This document shows positions 16,401 to 20,080 of a stretch of 20,080 nucleotides of DNA, one piece after another (position 1 is the first letter of the stretch; every line of letters begins with the position of its first letter). The stretch comes from Spirogloea muscicola (taxonomy: Eukaryota; Streptophyta; Zygnematophyceae; Spirogloeales; Spirogloeaceae). The notes beneath the pieces were generated by a model. That model made no database searches, was not told where the DNA came from, and was given only the letters and a program-made list of their open reading frames with translations. The stretch lies in contig WELB01000027.1 in assembly GCA_009602725.1 (NCBI GenBank), forward strand, positions 362,511-382,590, given 5' to 3'. The translations under genes and the position numbers were made by a program.

Positions 16401-19400
16401 GGTCCTGCGTGGACGCATACATCTCTGATTCCCGCGGCACAAAGGCCTGCCAGCAAAGGAATCAGTCCTTTCCTGGCAGTCAGTTGTCTGCATTCTTAAC
16501 CAGATACTGCTGTCAGATTCCTGCAATGCTTTGTGAGCTCTTAAGTGGCGGGCTGCCTGTCAAGAAGAGTAACAATGTGATGCCAAGGATGTCACAATGT
16601 GCCACTGGAGAAACATTTCGACCAATTGAGCAGCAAGGCGCGTGCGACAACGGGAGTATACCTGACGTTCTCGATCAGAGAGATCTAATAGGAACAGCTA
16701 GCCCAGCTAAGTTTTTGAGAGGTATGAGCCACCACAGGAGATTAGCCCCATGCATGCAAACATCTCCAACCAGCACAATCCAACCAGCACAACGAGGGGA
16801 CGAGACCTGCACGCTGCCTTTGGTGCCGTGCTTGCCGCCATCGATGAGGGGCACACGGTGGAGCACGCACTTGGCGTCGATGTCAAGCCTCGCTCGTGCG
16901 GTGTCCACTGCCGACAGGACACCTGCGAGAAGCCTCGCAGAATGGATAACCTTGACACTGAGCCATCACGGCTGGACTTCTGAGATTTCCTACACCCGCA
17001 CTCAAGAGCCTGCAAACAAAGCTTCCCACTACTGATGTTGCAATCTACATTGCCGACATTCTCGAAGTGCTTGAAATGCATTGTTACAATTTTGATAGCA
17101 CTGAGGCAGTGTCCAGCTTCCACTTCGTAAGTCAATTCTTACCGGAAATGCGTGAGAGGTAAGCTGATGGTGCTGTGTCCCCAGTGCCCTCGCCAACGAA
17201 ACTAGCCGCAATGGCGACTATGTTGGCAGAGGGCCGCAGGCCCCGCACCGCGGCGGCTGCCGCAGCAGCCTTGTGCTGGCCAAGGTCGGCAGTGCGGAAG
17301 AGGCACTGGCTCGGCAGGTTGGAGCGTGCCACACGGTCCGAGTCGGCGAGGACAATGGCGCCACCCTCGGCACGGGCGCCGACTCCCATGAGGACCATCG
17401 TCTTGACCGCCTCACACCCAATGGCGCCCGCCCCAACGACGAGCCACTGCACAGCCGTAGCAGCAGCCAGCGGCGGCAACAGAGTGCAACCAGTCACTGT
17501 AAGTGGTGTGAGATCTGGAGCTAGATCACTGACTTGGCGCAGAGCTTGAAAGTGGGGTGCAGACCTTGGAGGCTGCTAGCTGCTGCTCGAGGGCGGGATG
17601 AGAGTTGGGCCACTGGTCTGGCAGGCTGTCCAGGACGTCTAGATGCAGCCACTGCCGAATGGGTGTGTGCCTGCGCGTGCACGCCTGAGCGGCCATGACC
17701 AGTGAACGCAAATAGATTAGCACGACGTCAGGTCCACAACCAGTGCCCTGGCTCAAACGGCAGAACGGGGTGAGGACAAATAGGCAGTTCCAACCACTAG
17801 ACTGAACACTAGTGACAGAGTCGTTGTTTCTGAGATATTGTATAAGAAGTCAATGCGGTGGGGTCAACCCACCTTGACGGCCTCCTGTGCGGCGATACCG
17901 CCGAGGATGGCGATGAGAGGGGCAAAATCCACATCCATCCCAGCGGCAACGGCGTGCAGCAGGGCCTCATTTGGCAGCGACGGCTCTTCAGCGCGGTTGT
18001 CATGCGACGGCGCTGCGGCGGCGCCGTTGCTGTCCCCATGTGAGACCGTGCTGCAATCCCTGCTGGTGCTGCCTGGTGGACGTACGCTTCCATTGCTGGT
18101 GGCCGGCTGGGCGCCGTCCCTCGACGGGGCAGCATGCGACACGAGCTGGAGCAGGTCCTCAGCTGTTGGCGGCGGCAATGCCACCGCACCTCCGTGGCTG
18201 CCGCCGTAGAACGCCGCCACCGCCTGGAGGCGCTCACTCGCGTGAGCCCTTGCATGCCCTGCGGTGCCTTAGATGGACACTTGAAAGATCCCCCGACCAG
18301 TGAGAGGGCGCATACCTGAAAGGTGGCATGAAGCTGACATGAGCGCCCCGGTCGGGCGGGGTCCCAGTGGACGAGCGCTGGCGCACTGAGGGAGTCCGTG
18401 TAGGAATCAAAGTGGATCTCAGTGGCAGGCCGGTGGCGGTGGATGTACCCGCCAGCGCGGTGCGGCTCCAGCATCCTGTGGTTTATAATCAATGTAGATG
18501 AAATAATCAGATGCAAAGTCACCATTAGTGACTAGGATTTACATTTCTGTCAATCAACGTAGCGGCAGTATCGTGATGGCGGCACAGACTGCATGCCTAC
18601 AATTGCGTGGACTGATGCTGCACAAGTGTTGGACAAGTGCATCCTCGGCTTGTTGGAGGCGTTGCGGCACTCGCCTTGTGTCGTCGGGGATAGTGAAGGA
18701 GGAGGGCCCCGTGACAGTTGCCGGCCGTGGCTCGCCCACGTTGAGTGCTGGCGCAGCGCCGTCCCAGCCGCCACGGCGGCTCACCCGGGGTCAGCGCAGG
18801 CTCGTGGTCAAGTCCGTGCTTCACTTTTCTCTCCGTCATGGCAACGGCAGGCACCAAGACCGTCGGCATATGCCAAGGTGCGGGCCACGGGGCGATAGCT
18901 TTCGCCTCATGAGATGGCTGCTCTGGGTGGACCTGTCATGCCCTGAAGGCCGGAGAACGTGACGCAATCGCCGGGCTCGAGGCCGTGGCGGTGGTCCTCG
19001 GCCACAGTGATGACCGCAGGGGAGTCGCGCGTGATGCTCTCTACCATGAGCGTCGCCGGCGGCTCCCCTGCGGAACGAGCAACCCAGGGCAAGCCAGGGC
19101 GTGATGTCAATGGCAGGCAGGACATCTGCAAGGTCAGTGTTGGGTATTGGGTGGCCTTGAGATTGACATCAGAATGGTATAGTGACAATCATTTTGGGTT
19201 TGTCTTTCCCTTTTACACGACTTAATTGTATCTTGCCTCTGTCATTGAAGTTCATGACTATGCCGGACGGACCGGCTGACATAAGTGGTCAACCTGTTGA
19301 GCTCGTGGCGGCGTGTCATTCTCAAAGCCGGCGAGGGGGCGGGGCTCACCTGTCGGATCGTCGAACGCGAAGCTGTCGCCGTGGTCCACGAAGACGTGGC

Positions 19401-20080
19401 CAGTGGCTCCGAGGGCGAGCGCGAGCACCACGCTGGCCCCCGCCGCGCGGCACCGCGTGGCCAGGCGGGCCGCCTGCGGCACCGCGGCGCCGCCGCTGCC
19501 AGCCACCACCACGGCCTGGCAGCTCCGCAGAAGCTCCTCGTCGGGGGACTCCGCCGCGGAGCTCACCAATACCGACTCGCTAAACTCTGCGACACAGCAG
19601 GGAGGCCAAGTGTTATATACCACACCGAAGTATGGAGCTTACTCAACCCGACTTACTTAACCCTTCAACACAGTAGGGGGCCACGCCTTGTATATATACC
19701 ACAGCAAGCACGGAGTTTTGAGGGTGTCAGGCTAAGCCGCGTCGTCAGCAGCCTGTCCGGAGGTCCTTGCGACAGTGCAGGCGAGCAAAGGCTCTCATGC
19801 GGCGCCGACATAGCTGATTACAGCGGTGCTCGAGAATTTCTAATGCATGGAGAAATTGCAATGGTAGATACGGGAGGAGTAAGACTTGTCTTCTCGTGGA
19901 GATTCTGGTGATCACTTCCACCATTGTACTGCTTCTCTATGGTGTTTCGTCTAGCACGATCCGCGGCGCAGCTCTGCGGTGTGTCCACGCACCGGCGAGG
20001 CGCTCGGCGCAGGCCTGGGCGCGGGGGCGGCCGAGGTCGGCGGCGCGCAGCAGCAGCGCGCCGGCGGCCAGGTCGCGCTC
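13428..20080 (-). CDS. UBA1: Ubiquitin-activating enzyme E1 (UBA1), 17 exons visible, 5' end outside the window
   Basis: Exons in transcript order: 20080-19993 (partial), 19586-19350, 19067-18933, 18747-18675, 18475-18316, 18223-17873, 17684-17565, 17446-17143, 16922-16807, 16446-16154, 15889-15823, 15614-15381, 15184-15052, 14828-14683, 14538-14350, 14152-14033 and 13646-13428. All phases agree, giving 994 visible residues and a TAG stop; roughly the first 80 residues lie outside. E1 activates ubiquitin with ATP and passes it as a thioester to E2s in cytosol and nucleus. Visible in order (window numbering): the first, inactive adenylation domain with the FCCH insert (HGLEPGDCVTFSGLQGMT); the end of that domain (GGIAAQE); the active nucleotide loop VVGAGAIGC (389-399); the catalytic cysteine domain (QDPPEHREPQICTLKNFP, Cys553, codon 16374-16372); FPPGMTTSAGAPFWSGTKRF; VIAGRIIPAVITT; EWTLWDRFE; and the ubiquitin-fold domain ending EDVEVPDITVQIR. 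Oddities: Ser434 replaces the ATP-contacting Arg, the RYDxQ segment is absent, and exon 6 has a low-complexity insertion. Least sure junctions: 15052/14828 and 14350/14152. Confidence 0.93.
14539..14682 (-). other. 144-nt stop-free intron of UBA1, possible retained segment
   Basis: The donor is GCG before GTGCAA and the acceptor is TTGCAG before GCCAGA. Splicing gives DRLAARVIAGRIIPA, which aligns without a gap to DRHKSKLIAGKIIPA of human UBA1. The intron is exactly 48 codons with no stop, so reading through it would insert a Gln/Ala/Ser-rich segment without shifting the frame. Confidence 0.65.
14553..14584 (+). repeat. Perfect 16-bp tandem duplication inside a UBA1 intron
   Basis: tggacttgtcaactga occurs twice in a row, at 14553-14568 and 14569-14584, near the acceptor side of the 144-nt intron. 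Perfect identity implies a recent slippage or duplication event. Confidence 0.9.
18476..18674 (-). other. GC-AG intron in UBA1
   Basis: The upstream exon ends ACA-AG and the intron starts GCGAGT at 18674. The acceptor is CCACAG, and the next exon starts G-ATG-CTG. Only the GC donor restores the phase (AG+G = Arg) and a sensible protein join (TIPDDT-R-MLEPHRAGGYI). The nearest GT (6 nt downstream) would shift the frame. Confidence 0.75.
19593..19718 (+). repeat. Diverged tandem duplication in the first visible UBA1 intron
   Basis: Two units about 75 bp apart start acacag-c/t-agggggcc-like, continue with ta-tatatacca, and end near cggag: about 19593-19640 and 19668-19718. The first unit abuts the splice acceptor of exon 19586-19350, so the duplication copies the pyrimidine/acceptor region into the intron. 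Confidence 0.45.

Noticed and set aside
16772-16797. Short repeat ccagcacaa in an intron of UBA1 as a CRISPR-like or regulatory array
   Set aside because: There are only two imperfect units of about 13 bp; this is simple local duplication.
1-20080. tRNA, rRNA, CRISPR array or bacterial-type operon
   Set aside because: No cloverleaf, rRNA core sequence, regularly spaced repeats or ribosome-binding-site pattern was found. The gene structure is eukaryotic.

Overview
The window looks like nuclear DNA of a green alga (Chlorophyta; a trebouxiophyte is my guess, not shown). The evidence: the genes are intron-rich with mostly short GT-AG introns; every host gene with a visible 3' end has a TGTAA element downstream of its stop, the usual chlorophyte poly(A) signal; one gene encodes the plant/green-lineage 24 kDa subunit of mitochondrial ATP synthase; and GC-rich exons sit in a less GC-rich background. 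Exon structures were rebuilt by eye from reading frame, splice dinucleotides, phase and remembered family sequences, so single junctions may be wrong.

Left part (1-4070): two convergent host genes. On + at 181-1751 is a six-exon gene for the ATP synthase 24 kDa (FAd/MGP1-type) subunit. On - at 4070-2634 is a five-exon gene for a 256-residue conserved protein of unknown function, including a 28-nt microexon. About 880 bp without a recognisable gene lie between them. GCC/CGG triplet tracts lie at the start of the first gene and upstream of the second.

Middle part (about 4640-10770): a graveyard of mobile DNA. Three successive 3' ends of one LINE-like family lie at 4640-5745. Two decayed LTR-retrotransposon copies (gag, zinc knuckle, protease) lie tail to tail at about 5980-7915 (+) and 7916-10140 (-), making an imperfect inverted repeat with arms of about 1.7-2 kb. 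A diverged 180-190 bp tandem repeat follows at 10394-10762. A short hairpin-like motif recurs through the window, in both orientations.

Right part (about 10990-20080): a GC- and pyrimidine-rich promoter-like region leads into a small single-exon + strand gene (11966-12316, unknown 116-residue protein). Next comes an unrecognised + strand ORF (12821-13174) that faintly resembles an NB-ARC fragment. From 20080 back to 13428 on the - strand lies a 17-exon gene for ubiquitin-activating enzyme E1 (UBA1), complete at its 3' end and cut by the window edge at its 5' end (994 residues visible). It keeps the catalytic cysteine and the nucleotide-binding loop. However, it has serine where E1s have an ATP-contacting arginine, lacks the RYDxQ segment before the second adenylation fold, uses one GC-AG intron, and has one stop-free intron of 144 nt.

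The host genes belong to unrelated housekeeping functions (mitochondrial ATP synthesis, ubiquitin activation) and do not form a pathway. I found no convincing new multi-gene system. The best leads are the altered E1 active site, the two uncharacterised genes and the inverted retroelement pair.
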